Source of the DNA: JAOUEA01 sp040882605
Lineage (GTDB): Bacteria; Actinomycetota; UBA4738; HRBIN12
Assembly: GCA_040882605.1 (NCBI GenBank)
Contig: JBBEAY010000023.1
Coordinates: forward strand, 62,001-126,000
DNA length: 64,000 nucleotides
Direction of reading: 5' to 3'
In this document: positions 18,413 to 26,020 of the stretch, piece after piece
Layout: every line of letters begins with the position of its first letter
How positions within the stretch are numbered: the stretch's first letter is position 1
Program-made: the position numbers and the translations under genes
Notes under the pieces: model-generated
Databases searched by the model: none
What the model was told of the DNA's origin: nothing
What the model saw: the letters and a program-made list of their open reading frames with translations, nothing else

Positions 18413-18521
18413 GAACCCCCCGCTCTCCTTCATCTTCCGTAGACCTGCTGGGTATCGGCCGGCGACATCCAGGCCTTGAGCGCGGGGGAGGAAGTACTAC
18501 GTAGTCATCGGTGCGCTGCAT

Positions 18522-18740
18522 GTGGGATCGACGTACGTCATGCTCCGCCAGGTGGATCCGGGCGTTGCGTGGGGTGTGGGAACCATGGTGGGGTCGGGTG
18601 CGGTCTTCTCCGTGGGCATCTTCGGCGTGCGATCGGGGGTAAACGTGACGCCTTGGACCGTCGTGCTGGCGATCGCGGGCGCCGGCCTCACTGCCGGGGC
18701 GCTACTCGTGCAGCACGCACCGGGCTGGCGTCGTGGCTGA
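18522..18740 (+). CDS. Small membrane protein, SMR-like half
   Basis: A 72-aa hydrophobic chain from a GTG with two helices. The run VDPGVAWGVGTMVGSGAVF and the later FGVRSG resemble the C-terminal half of small multidrug resistance transporters (GvAY.vW.GiG...fgE), but helices 1-2 are missing or lie upstream of the only usable start. In-frame codons continue upstream (YYVVIGALHVG) without an ATG/GTG/TTG. It may be a truncated SMR gene. Confidence in function is low. Confidence 0.4.
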   Translation: MGSTYVMLRQVDPGVAWGVGTMVGSGAVFSVGIFGVRSGVNVTPWTVVLAIAGAGLTAGALLVQHAPGWRRG

Positions 18741-18885
18741 TCGCTCCGCCCGTAGGCGCGGTGCTGGGGGTCGCGAACGTTCGTGCGCTCTTCGGCCCCA
18801 GAGGGCGGCTTCGGATGTGAGCGTTGCGGGTACTGGACCCGACCAGGGCGTAACCTTATAGCTTCGACCAGGGCTTCGAACTTCC

Positions 18886-19491
18886 ATGAACGAGGAGTTG
18901 ATGAATACGGCCGACGAATCCACTTCGAGGCGTTCGCCCGCGCCGTCGCGCGAGGAGGGCACCGAAACCCAGATCTCCGGGCGGGTCGCGACGGCCGTCG
19001 ACGCGCCTCCTCCGCCGCCGAGCGCCACGCGAGCTGCATCAGCGGGTGCTCGCCCGCCCGCCCGAGCCGAGCGGCCGGCTCTTGCGACCAGGATCGCGCG
19101 GGCCCGGGCGTCGTCACCGCGCCGAACAAGGGTCGTAGTGCGCAAGATCGGACCGCTCTCGGTCCTCAAGTTCTCGCTGCTCTTCTATCTGTGCCTGATG
19201 CTGATCGTGCTGTTCGCCTTGACGATCGTTTACGGAGTGCTCTCGGCAGCGGGGGCGGTCGATTCGTTCGAGAGAGTCCTCGGGAACTTGCGCACGGGTC
19301 CGACGAGCACAGGCGGCGCCGTGCCGTTCGAGATCGACGGGCGCGTGGTGTTCGCCTGGGGTCTCGTCGCCGGGCTCGTCTCAGTGGTCATCTGGTCCCT
19401 GATCTCCGTCTTCGTGGCGCTGCTGTACAACTTGATCACCGACATCATCGGCGGGGTCGAGATCACCCTCACCGACAAGCCCCGAACCTGA
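18886..19491 (+). CDS. DUF3566 transmembrane protein
   Basis: 201 aa: a disordered, Pro/Ala/Arg-rich cytosolic N-terminus (1-85), then a DUF3566 domain with two membrane helices (about 98-123 and 155-181). The linker contains VVRKIGPLSVLKFSLLFYL and the end has LYNLITDIIGG, typical of the family. DUF3566 genes follow gyrA and precede tRNA-Ile in many Actinobacteria (the Rv0007 position), and that is the case here. Function is unknown; a cell-division or envelope role is suspected from location only. Confidence 0.85.
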   Translation: MNEELMNTADESTSRRSPAPSREEGTETQISGRVATAVDAPPPPPSATRAASAGARPPARAERPALATRIARARASSPRRTRVVVRKIGPLSVLKFSLLFYLCLMLIVLFALTIVYGVLSAAGAVDSFERVLGNLRTGPTSTGGAVPFEIDGRVVFAWGLVAGLVSVVIWSLISVFVALLYNLITDIIGGVEITLTDKPRT

Positions 19492-19587
19492 TCGTTCCCG
19501 CTCTCGGTCGGTTTGACAGGCGTTTCGCGCGGTGACTACGCTGCGCCGGGCCTGGAGCAGCGAAGCGGTAGGCTCTGCGAAACAGGA

Positions 19588-19662
19588 GGGCCTGTAGCTC
19601 AGCCCGGTTAGAGCGCTTCCCTGATAAGGAAGAGGTCGATGGTTCAAGTCCATCCAGGCCCA
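19588..19662 (+). tRNA. tRNA-Ile (GAT)
   Basis: Complete cloverleaf: acceptor GGGCCTG pairs with CAGGCCC, the anticodon loop CTGATAA sits on the CTTCC/GGAAG stem, and the T-arm contains GGTTCAAGTCC. Anticodon GAT. CCA is not fully encoded. It follows the DUF3566 gene. Confidence 0.97.
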
Positions 19663-19684
19663 CCCCCGGAAGGAGGGCTCACCC

Positions 19685-19873
19685 ATGACAGATGAAGCCA
19701 CCGTGACGGTCGAGGCCGTCGAAGAGAAGAAGGGCGGATTCTTGAAGAAGCTCATGAAGCTCGCCGCCATCGGCGCCATCGTCGCCGCGATCATGGCGTT
19801 CGTAAAGCGTCGCCGTGGCGATGACCTCGACGACGTGGAGTGGCAGGAGTTGCCGCCGCCCGCCGGCGGTTGA
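19685..19873 (+). CDS. Small single-pass membrane protein
   Basis: 62 aa with an acidic N-terminus, a KKGGFLKKL basic stretch, one hydrophobic helix (residues ~24-40) and an acidic C-terminus DDLDDVEWQELPPP. A GGAGGG ribosome-binding site lies 10 bp before ATG. Its position just after the tRNA that follows DUF3566, and its size, recall the DLW-39 family of Actinobacteria, but the motif match is only partial. Confidence 0.6.
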   Translation: MTDEATVTVEAVEEKKGGFLKKLMKLAAIGAIVAAIMAFVKRRRGDDLDDVEWQELPPPAGG

Positions 19874-19929
19874 CGCCACCGAGGACGAAGCACGAGCCGG
19901 CGCCCGTCGGCATCAGATCCACGTGAGGG

Positions 19930-19950
19930 CCCGCCGCTCAGGCGGGTCTT
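19930..19950 (+). terminator. Probable rho-independent terminator
   Basis: CCCGCC-GCTCA-GGCGGG hairpin followed by TCTT, 57 bp after the small membrane protein gene and before the GNAT gene. Confidence 0.45.
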
Positions 19951-20018
19951 CCGCGTTATCCGCGCGTTGCAGAGAGCGAAGCCGGGGTGCGGGCCGAACG
20001 CCATTAGACTCCGCCGCG

Positions 20019-20852
20019 ATGAGCGGCTCGGCCTGGCAACTCGCGCATGACGCGGCCGCCGCCTGCGGCGTGCGGCTGCGGGCACTCACCTCGCTCGAGG
20101 ACGCCGACGCCATCGTGCGGGTCATGGTGGCAACCTGGGGCGAAGAGATTCCGCGGGAGACGATCTGTGCTCTCGCCGGCTCGGGGAACGTGCCGTGGGG
20201 CGCGCTCGACGGCGACGAGCTGATCGGGTACGTGCTCGGGTGGGTGGCGGTCGAACCTTCCGATGGACTGCACGAGCATTCACACATGCTCGCGGCGCTT
20301 CCCGACAGGCGCCATCGCGGTGTCGGGTACGCGTTGAAGCTCGCCCAGCGCGCCTCGTGCCTCGATCGCGGCATCGGCCTCGTGCGGTGGACGTTCGACC
20401 CGCTCGTCGCGCGAAACGCGCACCTCAACATCAACAAGCTGGGCGCGCGGTGCGACCGGTTCCATCGGGACTACTACGGACAGATGCCCGACGCGATCAA
20501 CGCGGGCGACCGCAGCGACCGACTCGTCGTGCGTTGGCATCTGAACCAGCCGCTCGGCCCGCCGCAGACGCCTGCAGATGCGACGCTGGCGGTGCGAAGC
20601 GCCGGCCCGACCGACGCGCCAACGCCTGCGGTAGTCGCCGGCGCGCAAGGGGCCGACACCGTGGCGATCCAGGTTCCGGCCGATCACGCTGCGGTGCGGG
20701 CGGCCGACCCCGGCCTTGGCGTGGCGTGGCGTGAGGTCGTCGGTGCGGCGCTCGAGTCGTGTATCGACCGCGGGCTCTCGGTCGTCGCCTTCGATCCCGA
20801 TCGTGAAGGTGGGCGGCCCACCTACTTCCTCGCCAGGGAGGCATCGTCGTGA
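20019..20852 (+). CDS. GNAT-superfamily acyltransferase
   Basis: 277-aa protein with a GNAT-like fold: LPDRRHRGVGYALKLAQR corresponds to the acyl-CoA-binding motif A, followed by RNAHLNINKLGARC. It belongs to the long group often found beside NAAAR/OSBS-type enolases. Its stop overlaps the GTG of the next gene (GTGA), so the two are translationally coupled. I infer that it N-acylates a substrate (probably an amino acid) handled by the downstream enzyme. Confidence 0.75.
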   Translation: MSGSAWQLAHDAAAACGVRLRALTSLEDADAIVRVMVATWGEEIPRETICALAGSGNVPWGALDGDELIGYVLGWVAVEPSDGLHEHSHMLAALPDRRHRGVGYALKLAQRASCLDRGIGLVRWTFDPLVARNAHLNINKLGARCDRFHRDYYGQMPDAINAGDRSDRLVVRWHLNQPLGPPQTPADATLAVRSAGPTDAPTPAVVAGAQGADTVAIQVPADHAAVRAADPGLGVAWREVVGAALESCIDRGLSVVAFDPDREGGRPTYFLAREASS

Positions 20853-21961
20853 GCACGGTACGGGTGGTCGAACTGCGCCTGATCGGGTTGCCACTCGTGC
20901 GACCTTTCCGTACCAGCTTCGGCACTTCGACCGAGAAGGTTTGCATCGTGGTGCGGCTCGAGACCGATCGCGCGGAAGGATGGGGGGAATGCGTCGCCGA
21001 CATCGGGCCGGGCTACAGCGAGGAGTTCAACGACGGCGCGTGGTTGGTGATGCGGGACCATCTCGTGCCCGCCCTGATGCGGGCCGGTGACATCGCGATC
21101 GACGATCTCGACCACGTGCTCGGGCATGTGCGAGGCAATCCGATGGCGAAGGCTGCGCTCGTCGACGCGTTCCTCGACGCCGAGCTCCGTGCCCGAGGCG
21201 TGTCGTTGGCGACCTGGTTGGGGGCCGATCGCGACCGGGTCGCCTGCGGCGTGTCGATCGGCATCGCCGACACTACCGAGGCCCTGCTCGAACAGGTCGG
21301 CGACTACCTGGCCGAGGGTTATCAGCGGATCAAGCTCAAGATCGAACCGGGCATCGACGTCGAGCGGGTCGCCGCCGTCCGAAGAGCCCATCCGGACATC
21401 GCGCTCAGCGTCGATGCGAACGCCGCGTACACGATCGAGGACATCGAAGTCTTCCGCGCGCTCGATGCCTACGACCTGCTCATGATCGAGCAGCCGCTGC
21501 ACCATGCCGACCTGGTTCGTCACGCGGAGCTGCAGCGGGCGATCACGAGCGACCTCTGCCTCGACGAGTCGATCCGCTCGGGGGCCGATGCCGCCGCCGC
21601 GATCGAGCTCGGCAGCTGTCGCATCGTGAACATCAAGCAGGGAAGGGTGGGAGGCGTGCCAGAAGCAAGGCGCGTGCATGACGTGTGCCTTGCCGCCGCC
21701 ACGCCCGTCTGGTGCGGCGGCATGCTTGAGACCGGCATCGGACGAGCCCAGAACCTGGCCCTCGCTGCCATGGAAGGCTTCACGCTCGCGGGCGACACGA
21801 GTGCGAGTGCGCGGTACTTCCCCGACGACCTCACGGCGCCGTTCGTGATGGCCCCCGACGGCACGATGGCGGTCCCGCGAGGTCCGGGCATCGGGGTCAC
21901 CCCGCGACCCGACCGGCTCATGGAAACGACGCTTCGCCTCGAGACGGTCGGATCGAGGTGA
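20849..21961 (+). CDS. N-acylamino acid racemase / o-succinylbenzoate synthase-like enolase
   Basis: Enolase-superfamily protein of the MLE/OSBS subgroup, 370 aa. All catalytic residues are visible: K162xK164 (KLK), Asp189 (DAN), Glu214 (EQP), Asp239 (DES) and Lys263 (NIKQGRVGG). The chemistry is proton abstraction alpha to a carboxylate, either menaquinone OSBS activity or racemisation of N-acyl amino acids. Because it is coupled to a GNAT acyltransferase and no other men gene is nearby, I favour the racemase role. Confidence 0.83.
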   Translation: MSTVRVVELRLIGLPLVRPFRTSFGTSTEKVCIVVRLETDRAEGWGECVADIGPGYSEEFNDGAWLVMRDHLVPALMRAGDIAIDDLDHVLGHVRGNPMAKAALVDAFLDAELRARGVSLATWLGADRDRVACGVSIGIADTTEALLEQVGDYLAEGYQRIKLKIEPGIDVERVAAVRRAHPDIALSVDANAAYTIEDIEVFRALDAYDLLMIEQPLHHADLVRHAELQRAITSDLCLDESIRSGADAAAAIELGSCRIVNIKQGRVGGVPEARRVHDVCLAAATPVWCGGMLETGIGRAQNLALAAMEGFTLAGDTSASARYFPDDLTAPFVMAPDGTMAVPRGPGIGVTPRPDRLMETTLRLETVGSR

Positions 21962-22257
21962 AGCGCGCGTACTCCCGGGCGCCGAGGAAAGTGTGACAAG
22001 AAGCCGATCCCGATTTGACCGTCGGGAGGGGACCCCCGTATGGTGCGTCGTGAGAGACCGCTGGGGCCCCCGGGTTCCGGCGGTTTCTCGCTTTCTGAGA
22101 GCCCTCATGCTCCGCGCCTCCATCTTCCCGACGTGCTTGAGCCGAGCCTCCTCAGGGGCGACCATACTCAGGCGCGCCGCCCGCAGCTTCTTGTTGGCTG
22201 CCCCGGTGGCGTACGGTCGCCGTACCGTTGCCGCGCGATGCGGACCTGAGGAGCGAG
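21962..22257. other. Intergenic region before the mau-like operon
   Basis: A 296-bp gap. I see no coding region with normal codon use on either strand, no tRNA and no clear riboswitch. GAGGAGCG at 22249-22256 is the ribosome-binding site of the next gene. Confidence 0.5.
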
Positions 22258-22818
22258 ATGAAGAAGCGAGTCGTGCAAGCGGGGGAGTTCGAGGTCGTCG
22301 ACGACGACGGCAAGGTGCGTGTGCGCATCGGCTTGTCGAACGACGACGACCCCTTCCTCTCGCTGCTCGCGCCCGACGGTCAGGTGCGCATGCGCTTCGG
22401 ACTCTCGGCTGACGGTGCGGCCGGACTCGCGGTCGGCGACGAGAACGGCAAGGTGCGCGCGACGGTGGGGCTATCGAGCGATGGAAGCGCCAGCCTCGCC
22501 TTCGGAGACAAGAACGGGCGCATCCGCGCGAAGTTCGGCCTCGCCCCCGAGGCCTCGCCGACGATGGGCATGCAGGTGACCGACGGCGAGTTGTCGCAGG
22601 TGTACTCGCTCGCCGAACAGGGTTCCCCGACGCTCGGGCTCTACGACCACGCGGGCAAGGTGCGCGTGCGACTGGGGCTCGCCGCCGAGGGCTCGCCGGT
22701 GCTGCGCTTGCTCGATCGAAACGGTGAGCTCCGGGCGATCGTGGGTCTGGCCGGCGACGGTTCGCCCTTCGTGCAGTTCCTCGACGAAGCGAAAGAGCCG
22801 GGCTGGACGATGCGATGA
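22258..22818 (+). CDS. Short-repeat protein at head of mau-like operon
   Basis: 186-aa, soluble, acidic protein made almost wholly of about seven degenerate repeats of 23-24 residues with the pattern D-x-x-G-K/Q-V-R-x-x-x-G-L-x-x-D/E-G-S-P. Examples are DENGKVRATVGLSSDG, DHAGKVRVRLGLAAEG and DRNGELRAIVGLAGDG. The alternation suggests a beta-solenoid or beta-roll. No signal peptide and no known catalytic motif. A strong RBS (GAGGAG) precedes ATG. It is 10 bp upstream of the mauD-like gene on the same strand. Function unknown. Confidence 0.8.
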   Translation: MKKRVVQAGEFEVVDDDGKVRVRIGLSNDDDPFLSLLAPDGQVRMRFGLSADGAAGLAVGDENGKVRATVGLSSDGSASLAFGDKNGRIRAKFGLAPEASPTMGMQVTDGELSQVYSLAEQGSPTLGLYDHAGKVRVRLGLAAEGSPVLRLLDRNGELRAIVGLAGDGSPFVQFLDEAKEPGWTMR

Positions 22819-22828
22819 CCGGCCGGAT

Positions 22829-23338
22829 ATGACCGGTTGGTGGGCACTGGCCTTCGTGGTGCTGTGGCTGCTCGTCGTCGTGCTCTGCGTCGTGGTGATC
22901 GCGCTGGCCCGCCAGGTCGGCACCCTGCACCTTCGCCTCGGCCCTCGTGGGGCGCTCGAGATCGACGACGAGGGACCGGCGCTCGGCGAGCCGCTGCGAA
23001 CGGTCGAAGCGGTCTCCGCCGACGGCGCCAAGGTGGCGCTCGGAGGGACCGGCCGCCCCCGGCTCGTGCTGTTCGCGTCGCAGACGTGCGCCATCTGCCG
23101 CGAGGTGTCGCCTGGCATGCCCGCGGCAGCCGCGGCCGGCCGGCTCGATGCGATCGTGGTGCACGACCCTGAGGCCGAGAGCGCCTACGGCGTGCCGGGC
23201 ACCCCGTTCGTGATCGTGCTCGACGAGCGGGGTGTGGTGCGCGCCAAGGGCACGGTGAACAACCTCGAGCAGGTCGAGGGGCTCGTCGACTCCGCCAACC
23301 GACGCATCACGGAGGATCGCCGGCAGTGGGCAAGCTGA
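22829..23338 (+). CDS. mauD: MauD-like membrane-anchored thioredoxin
   Basis: 169 aa: one N-terminal membrane helix (residues ~3-28) followed by a thioredoxin fold facing outwards. The redox motif is CAIC in SQTCAICREVSP, and the cis-Pro is in GVPGTPFVIVLD. MauD proteins help form the disulfides of the methylamine dehydrogenase light chain. Here the gene overlaps the start of a ten-cysteine Tat-exported protein, its probable client. Confidence 0.8.
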   Translation: MTGWWALAFVVLWLLVVVLCVVVIALARQVGTLHLRLGPRGALEIDDEGPALGEPLRTVEAVSADGAKVALGGTGRPRLVLFASQTCAICREVSPGMPAAAAAGRLDAIVVHDPEAESAYGVPGTPFVIVLDERGVVRAKGTVNNLEQVEGLVDSANRRITEDRRQWAS

Positions 23339-23862
23339 CGTCGATCGAACGAGCGGAACGAACCCTTGCGACGCGCACCAGCCGCCGCAGCTTCCTGGGA
23401 CGTGTGGGTCGCGGTGTGGTGGCGCTCGCGGGCGGTGGTCTCGTTGCGACCGCGCTCTCGCCCGACCGGGCCCAGGCTTACCACCTCTGTGGTCACACCT
23501 ACACGACGGGGTCGTGCCCCCACCCCTTCGCGCCACTGTCCCGCACCGACCGGTACGGCTACCCGATGCACCCCGAGTACGGCTACTCGGTCGACGATTC
23601 CGGTGACAGGTATGTCGACCCGTCGACCCAGACGCGCAGCAAGACGTGCGAGCAGACGGTGCCGCGCGAGTACCCGTTCAGCGGCTCCCCGCGCTACGGG
23701 GGCGGATGGACCAGATGCTGCAAGGGGCGTCTTCGCCACATCCAGGACTGCTGCTCACGCTCCGACATCCGCATCAACGGCGACTACGCCGTTCGCGGAT
23801 ATTGCCCGCGTCCGCTCAAGGTCTTCTGCATCACGTACCGGGAGCTCAACAAGACGTGTTGA
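23326..23862 (+). CDS. Tat-exported ten-cysteine protein (MauA-like in context)
   Basis: 178 aa. A twin-arginine signal SRRSFLG (Arg20-Arg21) with a hydrophobic stretch ends near AQA-YH (residue 51). The mature part is Gly/Tyr/Arg-rich with ten cysteines (55, 64, 108, 131, 132, 142, 143, 160, 168, 178), including two CC pairs, and only one Trp (128). Methylamine dehydrogenase light chain is also Tat-exported, about 130 aa mature, with 12 cysteines and two Trp that form the TTQ cofactor. One Trp rules out canonical TTQ. It overlaps mauD and precedes a MauE-domain gene, so it is the likely substrate of the disulfide system. Its role is unknown. Confidence 0.78.
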   Translation: MGKLTSIERAERTLATRTSRRSFLGRVGRGVVALAGGGLVATALSPDRAQAYHLCGHTYTTGSCPHPFAPLSRTDRYGYPMHPEYGYSVDDSGDRYVDPSTQTRSKTCEQTVPREYPFSGSPRYGGGWTRCCKGRLRHIQDCCSRSDIRINGDYAVRGYCPRPLKVFCITYRELNKTC

Positions 23863-23972
23863 CCGGCGCGCTGGGCGGCGCCTTGGGCGGCGACGCGCTC
23901 GCGGTGGCTCTGCTCGCCGTGCTCGTCGCCGCATCGGCGATCGCCGGATGGTCGGCGCTCTACGGCCCCTGA
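23856..23972 (+). CDS. 38-aa membrane peptide
   Basis: Starts at a GTG (23856) that overlaps the stop of the ten-cysteine gene. The peptide is Gly/Ala/Leu-rich with one hydrophobic helix (GGDALAVALLAVLVAASAIAG) and a WSALYGP end. It ends 9 bp before the next gene and has the codon use of its neighbours. Probably a subunit of a membrane complex with the MauE-like protein. Confidence 0.6.
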   Translation: MLTGALGGALGGDALAVALLAVLVAASAIAGWSALYGP

Positions 23973-23981
23973 GGCCTGTCG

Positions 23982-25106
23982 ATGGTGGAGACCATCACCC
24001 CTGTCGTGTACGGGGGACGCCTCAGGTGGGCCGTGGCGCTCGCGCTGCACGTCGTGGGCGCGACGGCGACCGCCGCACTCTTCGGCGCCGGACTAGGTGT
24101 GCTCGGGGTGTTCCTCGAGGCGCCGTGGGGCAGGGCGGGCATGGCTGCCCTCGCCGCTGTGGCCGTCGTGTACACGTTCGGGGAGCTTCCTCGCGTGACC
24201 GCCGCCGTGCCGCAGCTCCGCCGCCAGGTGCCCGATTGGTGGCGAGGCTTCTTCTCGTGGCCGATCGCCGCCGCGCTGTACGGCGCCGGGCTCGGCATCG
24301 GGTTCTTCACCTTCCTGTCACACGGCACGTTGGTCGTGGTCTCCTTCGCTGCGCTCGCATCGGGCGACCCGCTCCTCGGTGCCGTGGTGGTTGGCGCCTT
24401 CGGGCTCACGCGAGGGCTCTCGGCCGCTCGTGCTGCCCATGTTCGTTCGCAGGAAGACTCGCGACGCCTGGTCGACAGGCTCGCAGCAGCACCCGAGCGC
24501 CGGCGAGCGATCGCGAACGGCGCGGCGTCGGCCGCAGTGGCCGTGCTCGCTTCGGCCCAGGCCGTGCGCGCCGGCGACGGATGGGCCTCGCTCGCGACGG
24601 CCGGCCTCGCGATCGCCTTCGCGTGGGCGGCCGCGTCGAAGGTGTTCGACGCGCAAGCCTGGCGCCGAACGCTCGCCGCACACGGGCTCGCGCGCAGCGT
24701 CGAGGGGGCAGCGACGTTCGCGGTTCCTGCGGCCGAGATCGCGGTGCCGTTGCTGGCCGCCTCCGGGCTGACGAGGGCCGCGGGCATCTGGGCCCTGACC
24801 CTGTTGACCGTGCTCACCGCCGAAGCGCTGCGGGCCTGGCGCCGGTTCGGTCCGCAGGTGCCGTGCGGATGTTTCGGAGGACGCGAACCCGTCGCGCCAC
24901 CCGTGCTGTTGTTGCGCAATGGGGGGCTCGCCGTCGTCGCGCTCGTGGTCACCATGCGCGAAGCGCCACAGCCTCTCCTGTCTTGGCCCGCGTGGCCGGG
25001 ACCCGGCGAGGTGCTGCCGATGGCGCTGACCTTGGCCGGACTCGGCGTGGCAGGCTTCACGGCGTGGACGGCGGTCAGATGGCTGGGCCAGGGCAAGCGG
25101 GCGTGA
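23982..25106 (+). CDS. MauE-domain polytopic membrane protein
   Basis: 374 aa, about nine membrane helices. The C-terminal half carries the MauE/DoxX-like signature: AASKVFDAQAWRRTLAAHGL, then VPAAEIAVPLLLA-type helices, AEALRAWRRFG and PCGCFGG (Cys ~294 and ~296) followed by LLLRNGG. The N-terminal half is an extra membrane module with Gly/Ala-rich helices, not present in MauE proper, and resembles a DsbD/CcdA-type electron-passing domain only loosely. MauE is required for disulfide formation in the MADH light chain. The stop overlaps the next gene's GTG (GTGA). Confidence 0.78.
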   Translation: MVETITPVVYGGRLRWAVALALHVVGATATAALFGAGLGVLGVFLEAPWGRAGMAALAAVAVVYTFGELPRVTAAVPQLRRQVPDWWRGFFSWPIAAALYGAGLGIGFFTFLSHGTLVVVSFAALASGDPLLGAVVVGAFGLTRGLSAARAAHVRSQEDSRRLVDRLAAAPERRRAIANGAASAAVAVLASAQAVRAGDGWASLATAGLAIAFAWAAASKVFDAQAWRRTLAAHGLARSVEGAATFAVPAAEIAVPLLAASGLTRAAGIWALTLLTVLTAEALRAWRRFGPQVPCGCFGGREPVAPPVLLLRNGGLAVVALVVTMREAPQPLLSWPAWPGPGEVLPMALTLAGLGVAGFTAWTAVRWLGQGKRA

Positions 25107-25693
25107 CCGAACGATCGGTCGTGCCGTTCCTCGTCGGGGTGCTGCTCGTGCTCGCGGCGGTCATCGCCGTGGCTGCGCCGGGGTTCCACGGCGACATCGC
25201 AGACCCCAACGACACGAAAGGCGCGCTCGACGTGCAGCGTGTGCGCATCGACCACGAAGGCGGCACCGAGGTTACCGTGATCACGTTTGCCGAGTGGACC
25301 GCCGCCTCGATCTGGGATCGCGGTAACGCCTACGTCTTCCTCGATACCGAGGCCGACGCCGCGCCTGAGTATTTCGTGCTCGTGCGAAGCACCGGCGCCG
25401 AGCTGCAGGCGATGCTTTGGCGCGACCGGCGTGATCGGCGCGACGTGTACCTGCGCAAGGTCGCAGTTCGCCGCAAGTCGCCCGACGGCGTGTCGGTCGC
25501 GCTGCCGATCAAGTCGTTGGACTTCGGGCCTTCACGCGATTCCTACTTCTGGTGGGCCACGACTAGCTTCACCGGAAGATCGTGCCGGCGGACGTGCCTC
25601 GACCGCGCTCCCGACGAGGGGTCCGTCGAGCAATGGCGCCCCGGTATGTCACCCAGCCCGCCCAGCCCATCACCGAGCGTCGCCGGGCCGTAA
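25103..25693 (+). CDS. Membrane-anchored extracellular protein of the mau-like operon
   Basis: 196 aa from a GTG that overlaps the mauE-like stop. One N-terminal hydrophobic helix (residues ~6-28) acts as anchor or uncleaved signal. The rest has alternating beta-strand character (LDVQRVRIDHEGGTEVTVIT, YVFLDTEADAAPEYFVLVRS) and two late cysteines in SCRRTCLDRAPDEG. This looks like an immunoglobulin/DOMON-type beta-sandwich, but I do not recognise the family. Translational coupling ties it to the MauDE system. Confidence 0.7.
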   Translation: MTERSVVPFLVGVLLVLAAVIAVAAPGFHGDIADPNDTKGALDVQRVRIDHEGGTEVTVITFAEWTAASIWDRGNAYVFLDTEADAAPEYFVLVRSTGAELQAMLWRDRRDRRDVYLRKVAVRRKSPDGVSVALPIKSLDFGPSRDSYFWWATTSFTGRSCRRTCLDRAPDEGSVEQWRPGMSPSPPSPSPSVAGP

Positions 25694-26017
25694 CGTTCCT
25701 GAGATCGCCGTCTCTTCGATCTCGAAGATCGAGGTGACTCGCACGAGCGCGGGTCCCGCAGGGAACTCGCTGAAACCGAACCCCGATGGTGCGCACGGCG
25801 CCGGCGCTCCGAGGTCGACGCCCTCGATCGATGCGGCTGCGTCGGCTTCGCGGAAGTCGTGTATCGCGTACCACTCGCGGGCGCCAGCGCGCGTTTCGCC
25901 GGTCGTCCGCACGCCGGCGGCAGCGAACAGCCCACGAACGAGCGGGCGCAGCACGCGGCCCTCGAGACCGATATCGTGGCGCCCGGCCGGGGTCGTGTGT
26001 CCTCGTAGGCTACGCAT
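25670..26017 (-). CDS. Hypothetical protein, head-to-head with serine hydrolase
   Basis: 115 aa on the minus strand with excellent GC-rich third positions, e.g. DIGLEGRVLRPLVRGLFAAA, then REWYAIHDFREADAAASI and a hydrophobic ALVRVTSIFEIEETAI end. I do not recognise the family. The ATG at 26017 leaves only 3 bp to the divergent ATG of the hydrolase; an internal GTG at 25954 would leave room for promoters. It overlaps the end of the mau-like operon by 24 bp tail to tail. Confidence 0.5.
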   Translation of the reverse strand: MRSLRGHTTPAGRHDIGLEGRVLRPLVRGLFAAAGVRTTGETRAGAREWYAIHDFREADAAASIEGVDLGAPAPCAPSGFGFSEFPAGPALVRVTSIFEIEETAISGTLRPGDAR

Positions 26018-26020
26018 CCG

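Noticed and set aside
20822..23536. 904-aa open frame on the minus strand
   Set aside because: It is antisense to the racemase, the repeat protein and mauD, which have clear motifs. Its product is Arg/His/Asp-rich without folds, the usual shadow of high-GC codon bias.
23326..23862. Canonical methylamine dehydrogenase light chain with TTQ cofactor
   Set aside because: Only one Trp is present in the whole protein; TTQ needs two. No heavy-chain gene is nearby.
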